NCBI RefSeq assembly: GCF_900199545.1
Contig: NZ_LT962670.1
Span: 328,662 to 392,661 of the forward strand
Length of the DNA stretch: 64,000 nucleotides
Direction of reading: 5' to 3'
DNA from: Raoultibacter massiliensis
GTDB taxonomy: Bacteria; Actinomycetota; Coriobacteriia; Coriobacteriales; Eggerthellaceae
A program made the translations under genes and the position numbers. Within the stretch, counting starts at the first letter, position 1. The number at the start of each line of letters is the position of its first letter. This document shows, piece by piece, positions 53,811 to 63,263 of this stretch. Under the pieces are notes generated by a model. It saw only the letters and a program-made list of their open reading frames with translations. It made no database searches and was not told the DNA's origin.

Positions 53811-54137
53811 CTATTTCAATATCGTAAAGATGACGGTGGCGAGCGCCCAGAGGAAGAAAAGCGCGCCTTCGATCTTCGCGATGACGTTCAGCGCGGTGTT
53901 CTGCGTCTTTTTGCGCGTGAACAAAATCTCTGCGTTGAGCAGAGAAAACGACATGATCATGAGTGTATAGCTGGATACGTTGCTCTGGTTGCCCTGGTAC
54001 AGCGAGTAGAAATACCCGACCCAGAAGAAAAGCAAGAATACTATCAGCACCGACTGCGACCATTTCTTGAACCTCAGATCCCTCTCGGCTTTGCTTGCTT
54101 CCTGCGTGCTGCCTTCGGCCAATTGGTTTTCCGTCAT
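53811..54137 (-). CDS. Small two- to three-helix membrane protein of unknown function
   Basis: A 108-residue protein. A polar N-terminus (MTENQLAEGSTQEASKAERD) is followed by helices at about 28-45 (VLIVFLLFFWVGYFYSLY), 57-71 and 87-106 (ALFFLWALATVIFTILK). I do not recognise a family. The ATG follows ACGGAG. An open frame on the same strand in another phase is a shadow. It is flanked by gene-free DNA on both sides and may be part of a small-protein locus with the XRE regulator. Confidence 0.65.
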   Translation of the reverse strand: MTENQLAEGSTQEASKAERDLRFKKWSQSVLIVFLLFFWVGYFYSLYQGNQSNVSSYTLMIMSFSLLNAEILFTRKKTQNTALNVIAKIEGALFFLWALATVIFTILK

Positions 54138-54318
54138 GGTGAAACTCCGTTCTCGAATACGTGGCGAACCTTATGCCGAGAACCTTACCCGTCTTTTCCC
54201 GACAGCGCTGCCCAATGGCTTTTGCATCGGGGGTTTTCGGGCCGTCAAAAGTATTTGACATATGCTTGAACTGGGAAAATACTTTAGTTTGGTTCAGGTC
54301 CTGCTTGGGAGCGCTTGC

Positions 54319-54367
54319 AGTCGCCCCGCTTCACCAGACCGCCCCGTCTTGGCGAAGCAGGGCGACT
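54319..54367. repeat. Long imperfect hairpin of unknown role
   Basis: AGTCGCCCCGCTTC pairs with GAAGCAGGGCGACT (one mismatch), and inner CCAGAC with GTCTTGG. The total is about 20 bp with a small loop. It lies in the gene-free stretch 54138-54477 upstream of the small membrane protein. Structured RNA or a REP-like unit is possible. Confidence 0.55.
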
Positions 54368-54424
54368 TCTCGGCGGGCGTCGATAGGGGCGTGCGGACGG
54401 ATGCGTCGATCATCCCGAGATGAC

Positions 54425-54451
54425 AAAAAGGCGCAGCCGAAGCTGCGCCTT
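54425..54451 (-). terminator. Terminator of the Nramp-like gene
   Basis: AAGGCGCAGC-CGAA-GCTGCGCCTT, 10-bp perfect stem with a tetraloop, followed by TTTTTG on the minus strand, 27 bp past the stop. Confidence 0.9.
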
Positions 54452-54477
54452 TGCGAGGATCGCGTGTTGCGGCTTGT

Positions 54478-55728
54478 CTATCCGCCGATAAGCGAGGTGA
54501 GCGAACTCAAGAAGCTCGACATGTTGCGCCAGCACATGAACAGCGTGATCACGATGATCACGACGCCTGCGATATTCGCGAACAAGTGGTTTCTCCACTT
54601 GCCGAGATCCTTACCGTTCGCGCAGTACAGCACGAAGAATGCGATGAAGGGCAACAGGATCGCATTCGCCGCCTGCGCAACCAAGATAAGCTCCGTCGGG
54701 CTGTGACCGAGCACGATTGCCATGATGCAGCCAGCCAGAAGCACGATCATCCAAATGACTTTGAACTTGATGTCCTTGAGCGTTTTCTTCCAGCCAAGTA
54801 CGCCGTTGACCGCATAGGCGGCCGAAAGCGACGCCGTGATGGCCGAAGAGAAACCGGCTGCCAGAAGGCCAAGGCCGATCATCCAGGTAGCCCATGATCC
54901 GAGGAGCGGCTGCAGGGCGAGCGCCATGTCCTTGCCGTTGGCGACGGTAACGCCTGTGCCGTAGATGTTTGCGGCGGCGCAGATGAGGATGGCCATCGAA
55001 ATGATGCCGCCAAGCCCGATGGAGATTACGGCATCGAGGCGCGCATCGGATACTTTCTCGGGGTCCTTCCAGCGCTCTCCGGCGCCCGATGCGTGCAGGA
55101 ACAGGTTGTACGGCACGATGGTGGTGCCGATGAGGCCGACGGCGGTTAGGATTCCGGCAGATCCCTCGGCGGGCAGCGCCGGCATGAACAGGCCGTGCAC
55201 GACCGCGCCCCAGTCGGGGCTCGAAGCGAACGCGGTAACGGCGAACACCACGCCCATGAATACGACGATGGCCGTGAGGATAACCTCAACCACCTTGTAG
55301 CTGCCGATCCACATGGCGGCGAACGCCAGAAGGCCCAGCACGATGACGATGGGGATCATAGGGATGTCGGGAGCGAATGCCTGGATGCCCAGAATGCCGC
55401 CGGTGATGTTGCCCGTTTCGTAGGCGATGTTGCCGACGAAGATGGCGATGAGAACAACCACAATAGCAATCCACATCAGTGCTTTGTTGGGAATGCGATC
55501 GCGGATGTTTTCACCCAGACCCTTTTGGCTGACAATGCCGACGCGCGCAGCCATCTCCTGAAAGATGATGGTTGCAACCGTTGCGAAGAGCAACGCCCAT
55601 AGCATCGTATACCCGTAGTTTGCGCCGGATACGGTACATGTAGTAACGGTGCCGGGGCCGATGAAGCCGGCAGCCACGAGTGCGCCCGGGCCGATGCTCT
55701 TCAGACGCTGAACTATCGATGAGCTCAT
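54478..55728 (-). CDS. Nramp-family (SLC11) transporter lacking the DPGN motif
   Basis: A 416-residue, 11-helix transporter of the Nramp fold. The overall pattern is clear (GPGALVAAGFIGPGTVTTC in TM1, IGTTIVPYNLFLHAS in TM6, NGVLGWKK), but the TM1 metal-binding DPGN is replaced by GPGT and the TM6 MPH by VPY. These are the key Mn2+/Fe2+ ligands, so ordinary divalent metal transport is doubtful. Members such as YcsG of B. subtilis sit with 5-oxoprolinase genes, and pxpA is 2.3 kb away here. The ATG follows AGGAGG. Substrate unknown. Confidence 0.85.
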   Translation of the reverse strand: MSSSIVQRLKSIGPGALVAAGFIGPGTVTTCTVSGANYGYTMLWALLFATVATIIFQEMAARVGIVSQKGLGENIRDRIPNKALMWIAIVVVLIAIFVGNIAYETGNITGGILGIQAFAPDIPMIPIVIVLGLLAFAAMWIGSYKVVEVILTAIVVFMGVVFAVTAFASSPDWGAVVHGLFMPALPAEGSAGILTAVGLIGTTIVPYNLFLHASGAGERWKDPEKVSDARLDAVISIGLGGIISMAILICAAANIYGTGVTVANGKDMALALQPLLGSWATWMIGLGLLAAGFSSAITASLSAAYAVNGVLGWKKTLKDIKFKVIWMIVLLAGCIMAIVLGHSPTELILVAQAANAILLPFIAFFVLYCANGKDLGKWRNHLFANIAGVVIIVITLFMCWRNMSSFLSSLTSLIGG

Positions 55729-56093
55729 ACAGCCTCCTCCTTCTTCTTTTGTCGTTGCGGATACTGCCCCTCATGCATTGTCTCAGCGGAAACCGCGCAA
55801 AGCCCCGAGACGGTCGTGAATTAACCGACGCGAAACGCAGAGGCAAAACAATCAGGTTGATTGTACCTGAAAATGCAAGATATTATGCTCACGCAATGGA
55901 CGAAGGGCGACGCGGTCCCAGTGAGCCGCGAATTTTACCTTGCGGCTCTGCCTGTGCCTCGTCGGTTTGCATTGCAAAGAGCCGTTCGTTCGATTTCGAA
56001 ACGCAGTGCTGTTCTTCTCCCCCGATCATGCCATAATGGATGCGACCAATAGGCGGGCTCGCAAGCCCAGTGGATTTCGAAGGCTGCAACAAC

Positions 56094-58046
56094 ATGCTCG
56101 AACAGGCGCAAAAGGCACTCAAGGAATATTTCGGACACCAATCGTTCAGGCCGAATCAGAGCGAGCTTATCGAGCACGTGCTCAAGGGCGATGACGTGCT
56201 TGCCGTGATGCCTACGGGTGCGGGCAAATCGCTTGTGTATCAGATTCCGGCCATCATCTCCGACGGTCTTGCCATCGTCGTGTCGCCGCTGATATCCCTC
56301 ATGAAAGATCAGGTGAGCGCGCTTAACCAAGCGGGTGTGAAGGCAGCGTTTCTCAACAGTTCGATTTCCCCTGTCGAGCAGGCGGAAGTCCTCGAGTACG
56401 CCGCTTCGGGCTCGTGCAAGCTGCTCTACGTTGCGCCCGAGCGCCTTGACGCCCCGCGGTTTCTTTCGCTGTGCAAAACGGCAAGACTGTCGCTTGTGGC
56501 GATCGACGAGGCGCATTGCGTGTCTCAATGGGGGCAGGATTTCAGGCCCAGCTATTTGAGGATAGCCTCCTTCATAGAAGGTCTTCCCAAACGTCCGCCC
56601 GTATGCGCGCTTACGGCAACGGCGACGCCCGAGGTGCAAAAAGACATTGCGCGGGCGCTCGAGTTGCGCGATCCGTTCACGCTCGTTTCCGGATTCGACA
56701 GGGCGAATCTGCACTTCGGGGTAGAACGGCCCGATCCCAAGGCGAAGCGCGCCTGTCTGCTGCGTCTTGTTCGCGAACACGCAGGGCAGGCGGGCATCGT
56801 ATACTGCTCGACGCGCTCTGCAGTCGAAGATGTTTGCGGTCTTCTGTGTGAAAACGGGTTTGCGGCGACGCGCTACCACGCGGGGCTTGCCGCCTCGGAG
56901 CGACATGCAAACCAAGAGGATTTCCTGTTCGACCGCAAGCCGATCATGGTGGCTACCAATGCGTTCGGCATGGGCATCGATAAGTCGAACGTGAGTTTCG
57001 TCATCCACTACAACATGCCATCCGATGTGGAAAGCTACTATCAGGAGGCGGGCCGTGCAGGGCGTGACGGAAGCCCTGCGGATTGCATTCTCATCTACAA
57101 CAAGAAAGACGTGCAGACCTGCCAGTTCCTCATCGACAAAAGCTACGAGGACCGGGGCGGAGGTTTCGCCGACACAGGCGCATGGAGCGATTCTGCAGGC
57201 GAGTCCGCCCTCGCGGATGCCGATGGCGCCTCTCGCGCGATCTACGATCGAGATTGCGATCGTTTGCGCCAAATGGTCTTCTACTGCACCTCGACCGATT
57301 GCCTCCGCTCGTTCATCTTGCGCTATTTCGGGCAAACCGATTCCCCTTATCGCTGCGAGAATTGCTCGAACTGCTCGACCGATTTCGAGGTTGAGGATGT
57401 GACGGTCGAGGCCCAGAAAATACTCTCATGCGTGCTGCGTCTTGCGCAACGCGATCGGCGGGCGGGCAAGGCGCTCATCGTCGATATTCTCCGCGGGTCG
57501 AAAGCGGAAAAGATACGCGCGCAAGGCTACGACGGGCTTACAACGTACGGCATCATGGGTGCCGTTCCCGCCAAGCGCATCCGTTACGTACTCGACGCGC
57601 TGATTGCCGAGGACTACCTTGTCCAGACGGCAGGCGGCTATCCTGTCGTCGAGATCACGGGGAAGGGAGCCGCCTTCTTGAAAGAGCGCGGTTCGTTCGA
57701 GATCAAGGTTCCCAAGCGGTTGCCGAAAGAGGAGGTTTTCGTCGAGCCGGGTCGGCGCGGCGAAGCGCGCGGACGGTCGTCCTCTGCGGATGCCGAGCTG
57801 TTTGAGAAGCTCAAGGCGCTCCGTTTCGAGCTCGCGTCCGAAGCGGGGGTGCCGGCCTACATCGTGTTCACCAATGCAGCGCTGCTCGATATGTGCGAGA
57901 AGATGCCCTCAAACGAAGAGGAGCTGCTTGCCGTGTCAGGCGTCGGACAGGTGAAAGCCGAGCGCTACGGCCGGGCGTTTTTGGATTGCATCAGGGAACA
58001 TGCCGAACGGCGTTCGGCTGCACCGCCTTCTACTCAACGGGTTTGA
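56094..58046 (+). CDS. recQ: RecQ ATP-dependent DNA helicase
   Basis: A 650-residue RecQ. Helicase motifs are VMPTGAGKSLVYQIPA (Walker A), VSPLISLMKDQV, IDEAHCVSQWGQDFRPSY (DEAH) and ALTATAT; domain 2 has YYQEAGRAGRDGSPA. The zinc site is CTSTDCLRSFILRYFGQTD plus CENCSNC. The winged helix and a C-terminal HRDC domain (FEKLKALRFELASEAGVPAYIVF) complete the protein. The ATG 56094 was taken over an in-frame one at 56040 because it begins the normal RecQ sequence. It converges on pxpA with a 17-bp overlap. Confidence 0.95.
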   Translation: MLEQAQKALKEYFGHQSFRPNQSELIEHVLKGDDVLAVMPTGAGKSLVYQIPAIISDGLAIVVSPLISLMKDQVSALNQAGVKAAFLNSSISPVEQAEVLEYAASGSCKLLYVAPERLDAPRFLSLCKTARLSLVAIDEAHCVSQWGQDFRPSYLRIASFIEGLPKRPPVCALTATATPEVQKDIARALELRDPFTLVSGFDRANLHFGVERPDPKAKRACLLRLVREHAGQAGIVYCSTRSAVEDVCGLLCENGFAATRYHAGLAASERHANQEDFLFDRKPIMVATNAFGMGIDKSNVSFVIHYNMPSDVESYYQEAGRAGRDGSPADCILIYNKKDVQTCQFLIDKSYEDRGGGFADTGAWSDSAGESALADADGASRAIYDRDCDRLRQMVFYCTSTDCLRSFILRYFGQTDSPYRCENCSNCSTDFEVEDVTVEAQKILSCVLRLAQRDRRAGKALIVDILRGSKAEKIRAQGYDGLTTYGIMGAVPAKRIRYVLDALIAEDYLVQTAGGYPVVEITGKGAAFLKERGSFEIKVPKRLPKEEVFVEPGRRGEARGRSSSADAELFEKLKALRFELASEAGVPAYIVFTNAALLDMCEKMPSNEEELLAVSGVGQVKAERYGRAFLDCIREHAERRSAAPPSTQRV

Positions 58047-58788
58047 TTTCGATTCCCTCTGACTCGAGAGCGCTGCGGATCTTCGAAACGAATTCGAGCG
58101 CATGGGCGTTATCGCCATGCACGCAGATCGTGTCGGCTTGGATCGCGATGGTCTTTCCGCTTGCGCTTTCGATGGTGCCCTCCTTGACGGCGCGAACGGC
58201 GCGCCGCACGGCGAACTCCTCGTCGGCGATGAGCGCATCGGCGCGGCTTCGGGGCACAAGCGTTCCCTCGTCGGTGTAGTTTCGGTCGGTGAAGAACTCC
58301 TGGGCGACGGCGAGACCGCGCGCGCGGCCCGCTTCGATGAGCTTGCCGTTCGCAAGGCCGACCAGCACGAGTTCGGAATCGACATCGCAGACCGCTTGCG
58401 CGATGGCGGAGGCGAGGTCGGCATCAACCGCAGCGCGGTTGTAGAGCTGCCCATGCGGTTTCACGTGATTGAGCTCGACGCCTTGCGCAGCGCAGAACCC
58501 GGCGAGCGCGCCGATCTGGTAAACCGTGAAGGCATACGCTTCTTCGGGAGAGAGGTTGAGGTCGCGACGGCCGAAGCCCTGCAGATCGGGATAGCCCGGG
58601 TGCGCCCCAATGGCGATGCGTGCGTCTGCGGCCATGGCAACGGTCTTCTTCATGACGAGCGGGTCTCCCGCGTGCATGCCGCACGCGACGTTGCAGCTCG
58701 AAACGAGCGGAATGACCTCTGCGTCGAGGCCGAGGGCGTAGCGACCGAAGCTTTCGCCGAGATCGCAGTTGAGATCGACGGTAAACAC
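58030..58788 (-). CDS. pxpA: 5-oxoprolinase subunit A (PxpA/YcsF, LamB/YcsF family)
   Basis: A 252-residue PxpA: TVDLNCDLGESFGRY, SSCNVACGMHAGDPLVM, GAHPGYPDLQGFGRRDL, HVKPHGQLYN and EFFTDRNYTDEGTLVPR are all diagnostic. With PxpB and PxpC it splits 5-oxoproline to glutamate using ATP. A GTG start at 58788 is preferred because AAAGGAG lies 7 nt upstream and MFTVDLNCDLGES is then the N-terminus. PxpB and PxpC are not in the window. The 3' end overlaps recQ on the other strand. Confidence 0.93.
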   Translation of the reverse strand: MFTVDLNCDLGESFGRYALGLDAEVIPLVSSCNVACGMHAGDPLVMKKTVAMAADARIAIGAHPGYPDLQGFGRRDLNLSPEEAYAFTVYQIGALAGFCAAQGVELNHVKPHGQLYNRAAVDADLASAIAQAVCDVDSELVLVGLANGKLIEAGRARGLAVAQEFFTDRNYTDEGTLVPRSRADALIADEEFAVRRAVRAVKEGTIESASGKTIAIQADTICVHGDNAHALEFVSKIRSALESEGIEIKPVE

Positions 58789-58995
58789 GAGGGCTCCTTT
58801 TCCCTTCTTGAACAACCTGTCTCGCTATTGTAGCGCAAAATGTCTCTTGCTCTTGGGCTTCCGAACTGGGAAATCCCCTTTTAGGGGAGGTCTTTCTGAC
58901 AAGAAACCTCCTTCTGAGGGCTATTGCGCTCGAGGGAGGACGCATAGGGTTTTCCCAGCAAGTCAAGCGATTTGCGCGATCCGAAAGGGGAGAAG

Positions 58996-60678
58996 ATGAA
59001 ACAGGTAACAAGAAGAAACTTTTTGGGGCTGAGCGCCGCAGCGGTATCTGGCATGGCGCTTGCAAGCGTAGCAGGCTGCTCGCCATCTGCCGAGGGAGAT
59101 TCGGGTATCCAGAATTCTGCTGTGGGTGCCGGCACTGCCTCCGATGCGTCTACTGCGTATGCGGTTCGCGCTTCTGGAGCGGATAGGTTTGCGATCAAGC
59201 CCGTGAAGGCATCGGAGCTTGGGGAGCCGTACGCGACTTGCGAATGGCTGGTGATCGGTGGAGGAAATACCGGTCTGTTTGCGGCCATTCACGGGTTAGA
59301 GCTCGGGATGGACACCATATTGCTTGAGAAGAATCCGATGACGGGCGGTGCGGGTGTAGGAACGGAGGCAACCCAGCTTTTCAACGATAGCAAGTATTTA
59401 CAGGAATCGGGTTCTCCCTGCGGCACCTCTGCCGAGGTCTACCATTATTTCCAGATGCAAAACGCATGGCTCTCCGACGGCCTTTTGGTATCCAACTACA
59501 TCAAGCATAATCACGGGCCGCACGATTGGCTCTACGATAACGGTATGGGCATTGTCTTTTGCGCTTCGGGTGGCGTTGAGGCGCCGGTAGGCGGAATTAT
59601 GTATGAAGGCATGGGATCTGGCGTCAATGCATTCGTGACCGAAAAATTCGAGGAAAAAGGCGGTCGTCTGTATACTTCGATGGGAGCTACCAAGCTCGTC
59701 GTCGATGATAGCGGCGCGGTCGTGGGCGCACTGGCAGACGGAAAAGACGAGAAGGATTTATACTTTTCAGCGAAAAACGTTTTCTTGGGAACGGGCGGAT
59801 TCGGAGCCAACCCCGATATGGTTGCTTACTATATCGGCGAAGCGGGAACGATCGCATACAAGCGCGATGAGCAGATGGGCATCCCTCACAATGGAGACGG
59901 TATCGCTATGGCTTTGGGCGTTGGCGGTGTCGAGTCGCAAGAGATGTGGGCTGCCGCACCTGGGCAGGGGTCGCCGGCAAGCCCCGACAACGTTTGGGAT
60001 TCTGAGATAGACCGTGCATGTCGCGAGGCCAATCTTTGGGTGAACGAGCGAGGAAAGCGTTTAGGCAACGAGAAGTGGGATGCGATTTCGTCGAATTTCG
60101 GTACGGCCTATCGTCAAAATGGAGGCTTTTACTTCAATGTCTTCGACCAGGCTGCCGTTGAGCGCATGGAGACGGAGCCCTTCATCATGGGGTCTCGCTG
60201 GGTTATCGCTCCGGAAGGAGATGGGGATCCCATGCCGAGCATGGGAGAAGCGCTGGATGCTGCCGTCGGGGGAGGTGCGGTATGGAAAGGCGATACCGTT
60301 GAGGAGCTTGCCTCATCTGCTGGGATCGATGCAGAGGGCCTTGCCGCCACGATTGCCCGCTACAATGAGTTGGCGCGCAACGGCGAAGATGTCGATTTCT
60401 GGAAAGACCCCGTAGCGCTTCACGAACTGGCTACCGGTCCTTTCTATGCAATAAAGGTGGTTCCCACCTGGTTTTCTACTCTGTGCGGGGTAAAAGTTGA
60501 TGAGGATTTGCGCGTAATAGACGCCCAGGGTTATCCCATCAAAGGACTCTTTGCAGGTGGAGCCGATGCCTCGCAGTTTTTCATGACCGAATACAGTCAC
60601 GGCTTTGGGGGATCATGTTCGGCATTCTCGTACTTCTGCGGATGGTATGCGGCCGAAGTAGCTGAATCTTCTTTATAG
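58996..60678 (+). CDS. Tat-exported FAD-dependent reductase, pair 3
   Basis: A 560-residue flavoprotein. The N-terminus reads VTRRNFLGLSAAAVSGMALASVAGC (twin Arg, lipobox VAGC). The FAD domain begins CEWLVIGGGNTGLFAAIHGLE; PMTGGAGVGTEATQLF and a C-terminal GLFAGGADASQFFMTEYSHGFGGS complete the fold. It has no heme or FMN domain. The start at 58996 follows AAAGGGGAG. Its LuxR partner is convergent at 60790, unlike the other two pairs. Its codon use is somewhat less GC-biased than that of its neighbours, which may point to transfer. Confidence 0.87.
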   Translation: MKQVTRRNFLGLSAAAVSGMALASVAGCSPSAEGDSGIQNSAVGAGTASDASTAYAVRASGADRFAIKPVKASELGEPYATCEWLVIGGGNTGLFAAIHGLELGMDTILLEKNPMTGGAGVGTEATQLFNDSKYLQESGSPCGTSAEVYHYFQMQNAWLSDGLLVSNYIKHNHGPHDWLYDNGMGIVFCASGGVEAPVGGIMYEGMGSGVNAFVTEKFEEKGGRLYTSMGATKLVVDDSGAVVGALADGKDEKDLYFSAKNVFLGTGGFGANPDMVAYYIGEAGTIAYKRDEQMGIPHNGDGIAMALGVGGVESQEMWAAAPGQGSPASPDNVWDSEIDRACREANLWVNERGKRLGNEKWDAISSNFGTAYRQNGGFYFNVFDQAAVERMETEPFIMGSRWVIAPEGDGDPMPSMGEALDAAVGGGAVWKGDTVEELASSAGIDAEGLAATIARYNELARNGEDVDFWKDPVALHELATGPFYAIKVVPTWFSTLCGVKVDEDLRVIDAQGYPIKGLFAGGADASQFFMTEYSHGFGGSCSAFSYFCGWYAAEVAESSL

Positions 60679-60728
60679 TGCTCGAGTTGTTTTGAGCAGC
60701 CTGTTTTCTGCTGCGTGAAAATCTCAAT

Positions 60729-60781
60729 ATTGACGAAGGGAGCCGTCGGATCTATACAGTCCGGCTGCTCTCTTCGTCAAT
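60729..60781. terminator. Convergent terminator
   Basis: ATTGACGAAG 60729-60738 / CTTCGTCAAT 60772-60781, with an inner GAGCCG / CGGCTGCTC pairing, separates the FAD reductase and the LuxR gene. It can serve both transcripts. Confidence 0.75.
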
Positions 60782-60789
60782 TAGCGGGA

Positions 60790-62286
60790 CTATAGCTGCG
60801 GGCTTGTTTCCTCTCTGCGAAGCTCGTCGTACACGAGGTCTAAGAGCTCTTGCTTGGAATGCACGTTGACCGTGGCGTAGATTGCTTTCCGGTAGGTTTT
60901 TACTGTATTCGAGGAAAGGAACAGCGCCTCTGATATATGAGGAATGCTGTGTCCACCGACAAGCAGCGTCAGCACTTCGAGCTGGCGCTTTGGAAGCGAA
61001 TATCGTTCAGCGATATTTTCACAAGCTTGTGCGAGGTCGGATACCGTGAGCGCCTCTTTGGCGTTCCAGACCTTATTCGACTGCTTTCGAAGGAAAGGCA
61101 GGAAGAATGTGGGGATCGTCAAAAGATACAGCAGAAGGGCTGTTATGGCAAAAGGTGCGAGGGCATCGAGGGGGTGGGCCGTTGTTGTGACTAAAAGAAT
61201 TTCAGGGATTCTGGCCAAATACACGAACCCGCCGAACAGTCCGTAAACGACGATCGCCGACGTGTTCAATTGCTTCGAAATCGAACAGCATGTGAGCATC
61301 ATCAAGAACGAAACCGTGCAGAAGCAAACGTCTCCGAGAAACAGGACGAACCATCGCTGACTCGGTTCGAAAAATGAAGCTATGAGCACAGAGCTTGCCA
61401 GTACGGGGAGCAGCATGCAGTAAGCATTGAACATGCTTACTTTTCTGTTCATGCCGAGATAGATCACAGCGAGCACCGCAAGGGCAACGGCGTTTGCAAT
61501 TTGGGCCAGCAGCGTTCTGAAAAGGTCTTGCCCTGTCGTGTCTATGTATGTGGTGCTGGCGATCGGGGCAACAAGCGTCAGCACGATTGCGCAGATGATT
61601 GGGACGGCGAGGCTGGAGAAAAGTCGCCTGGAGCCTCCTTCGATGTTCGCTGGCGCAGCCTTGTTTCCTGCGACTCGAAGACTTTTGGTATTGAGATGCA
61701 GCAGCACGATCGTTGCGGGAACCAATGCGATGGCGAAGATGAGAATACGCCATTCAAATGGGACGAAACAGAAAACAATACCCGAAACTATGGAAAACCC
61801 TGATGCGATGAAGAGGAGCAATCCGATTTCCCTCGTTGGTCGCTCTGCAACAATGCGGATCCATTGCATGAATCCCGCCGCAATGCCCACGCCCATGCTC
61901 ATGCCGTATGCGACGAGGAGTGCGCTGACCTCTAGGCCAAAGTAAAGAGCGGCAATGCATACGATTGCGATGACGAAGCTCCCGAGCGTAATTCGCTCGA
62001 AAGCATGCTGGCCGATAGGCCGACGCTTCCATTCGATGAGCGCGGCAACGAAGAACAGGGCGACGTAGGCTCCTTGTTGCGGAATGACGTATGCTTCGAC
62101 GTTCGCTTCGGGCGGCAAGAGCGGCAGCATATAGGTTGATCCCGAGCATGAGACAAGTATCATCCAGACAGATATTCCCACAGCGTACAACGTGAAATCC
62201 GACAAGTGGAATTTGGTCAGCAAGGATTTTGCTCCGTTCGGTTTCTCGGGCTTCCGTGGGCCATCGCTGCCCCTCGATCCGTTCAT
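60790..62286 (-). CDS. Multi-pass membrane LuxR-family regulator, pair 3
   Basis: A 498-residue protein with about 12 membrane segments and a C-terminal LuxR HTH: YSLPKRQLEVLTLLVGGHSIPHISEALFLSSNTVKTYRKAIYATVNV. The start is uncertain: ATG 62286 (MNGSRGSDG) or TTG 62304, neither with a strong ribosome site. It converges on the FAD reductase at 58996, and its 5' end is 34 bp from the YcsI-like gene stop, so it may be read with the accC-ycsI unit upstream. Confidence 0.85.
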   Translation of the reverse strand: MNGSRGSDGPRKPEKPNGAKSLLTKFHLSDFTLYAVGISVWMILVSCSGSTYMLPLLPPEANVEAYVIPQQGAYVALFFVAALIEWKRRPIGQHAFERITLGSFVIAIVCIAALYFGLEVSALLVAYGMSMGVGIAAGFMQWIRIVAERPTREIGLLLFIASGFSIVSGIVFCFVPFEWRILIFAIALVPATIVLLHLNTKSLRVAGNKAAPANIEGGSRRLFSSLAVPIICAIVLTLVAPIASTTYIDTTGQDLFRTLLAQIANAVALAVLAVIYLGMNRKVSMFNAYCMLLPVLASSVLIASFFEPSQRWFVLFLGDVCFCTVSFLMMLTCCSISKQLNTSAIVVYGLFGGFVYLARIPEILLVTTTAHPLDALAPFAITALLLYLLTIPTFFLPFLRKQSNKVWNAKEALTVSDLAQACENIAERYSLPKRQLEVLTLLVGGHSIPHISEALFLSSNTVKTYRKAIYATVNVHSKQELLDLVYDELRREETSPQL

Positions 62287-62320
62287 CGTTACTTTATCGA
62301 ACAAGCGCTTCGCGCGCGAG

Positions 62321-63154
62321 CTATTCTTTCAAATCGATGTTCTTCGTATCGGTGATGAGCATGCAGCCGGGTGCATGGGTGATCGCGAATTCGGGCTTGG
62401 AATTCATGACGATCGATTGCGGGGTTACGCCGCATGCCCAGAACACGGGAACTTCGCCTTCGCGGATATCGACGGGATCGCCGAACTCGGGATGGGCTAT
62501 GTCGCGCACGCCGATCGCGGCGGGGTCTCCGATATGCATCGGCGCGCCGTGCACTTTCGGGATGGCGCCGGAAATCTGGACGGCCTTAACCACTTGATCG
62601 TGGGGGATGGGGCGCATCGACATGACCATTTTGCCGCCCATAGAGCCGGCAGGCATGCAGTCGATGTCGGTGAGGTACATCGAGACGTTGCGGCCCATGG
62701 TGTTGTGGCGCATTTCGATGCCCGCCTCCACCAGTTCCGACTCGAAGGAAAAAGAGCAGCCGATCACGAAGGAGACGAAATCGTCGCGCCAGTAGGCGGC
62801 GACATCGGTGGTTTCTTCGACAAGCTCTCCGTGGCGGTAAATGCGGTACTTCGGAAAGTCGGTTGCGATATCGCAGTCGGTCGCGCAGATCGTTGCCTCG
62901 CGAGCTCCCACCTCGGTCACCTCGAGCAGGGGGCAGGGCTTGGGGTTTCGCTGTGCGAACAGCAGAAAATCGTAGGCCTGCTCCTTTGGCAGGACGATGA
63001 GGTTCGCCTGCGCATATCCAGGGCAAAGGCCGCTGGTGGGGGCCTGGAAGGCTCCCGAGCGAATGATGCGGCGCGCCTCGGCGGGCGTCGCGCGAAGCAT
63101 GCGATCCCAGACCTCGGCATCAACGCCTTCGGGTTTGTTCGAAACGGTGCTCAT
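62321..63154 (-). CDS. DUF1445 putative hydro-lyase / D-glutamate cyclase-like (YcsI)
   Basis: A 277-residue protein of the YcsI/DUF1445 family. Typical segments are [61 protein letters not shown] and FWACGVTPQ with [13 protein letters not shown] at the end. In many genomes ycsI accompanies the pxpA and other 5-oxoprolinase genes, and a D-glutamate cyclase relative makes 5-oxo-D-proline. The ATG 63154 has AAAGGA upstream. It follows accC by 109 bp and is probably in its operon. Confidence 0.88.
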   Translation of the reverse strand: MSTVSNKPEGVDAEVWDRMLRATPAEARRIIRSGAFQAPTSGLCPGYAQANLIVLPKEQAYDFLLFAQRNPKPCPLLEVTEVGAREATICATDCDIATDFPKYRIYRHGELVEETTDVAAYWRDDFVSFVIGCSFSFESELVEAGIEMRHNTMGRNVSMYLTDIDCMPAGSMGGKMVMSMRPIPHDQVVKAVQISGAIPKVHGAPMHIGDPAAIGVRDIAHPEFGDPVDIREGEVPVFWACGVTPQSIVMNSKPEFAITHAPGCMLITDTKNIDLKE

Positions 63155-63263
63155 CGTTGTTCCTTTCATCGGCTCGGCTGAATTCGAGGCTTTCCGCATT
63201 GCTTCTGCGCCATCGGCCAACGGAACCGTCGGGCATGCCGACCGTTCGGGCGCGTCGGTATCG

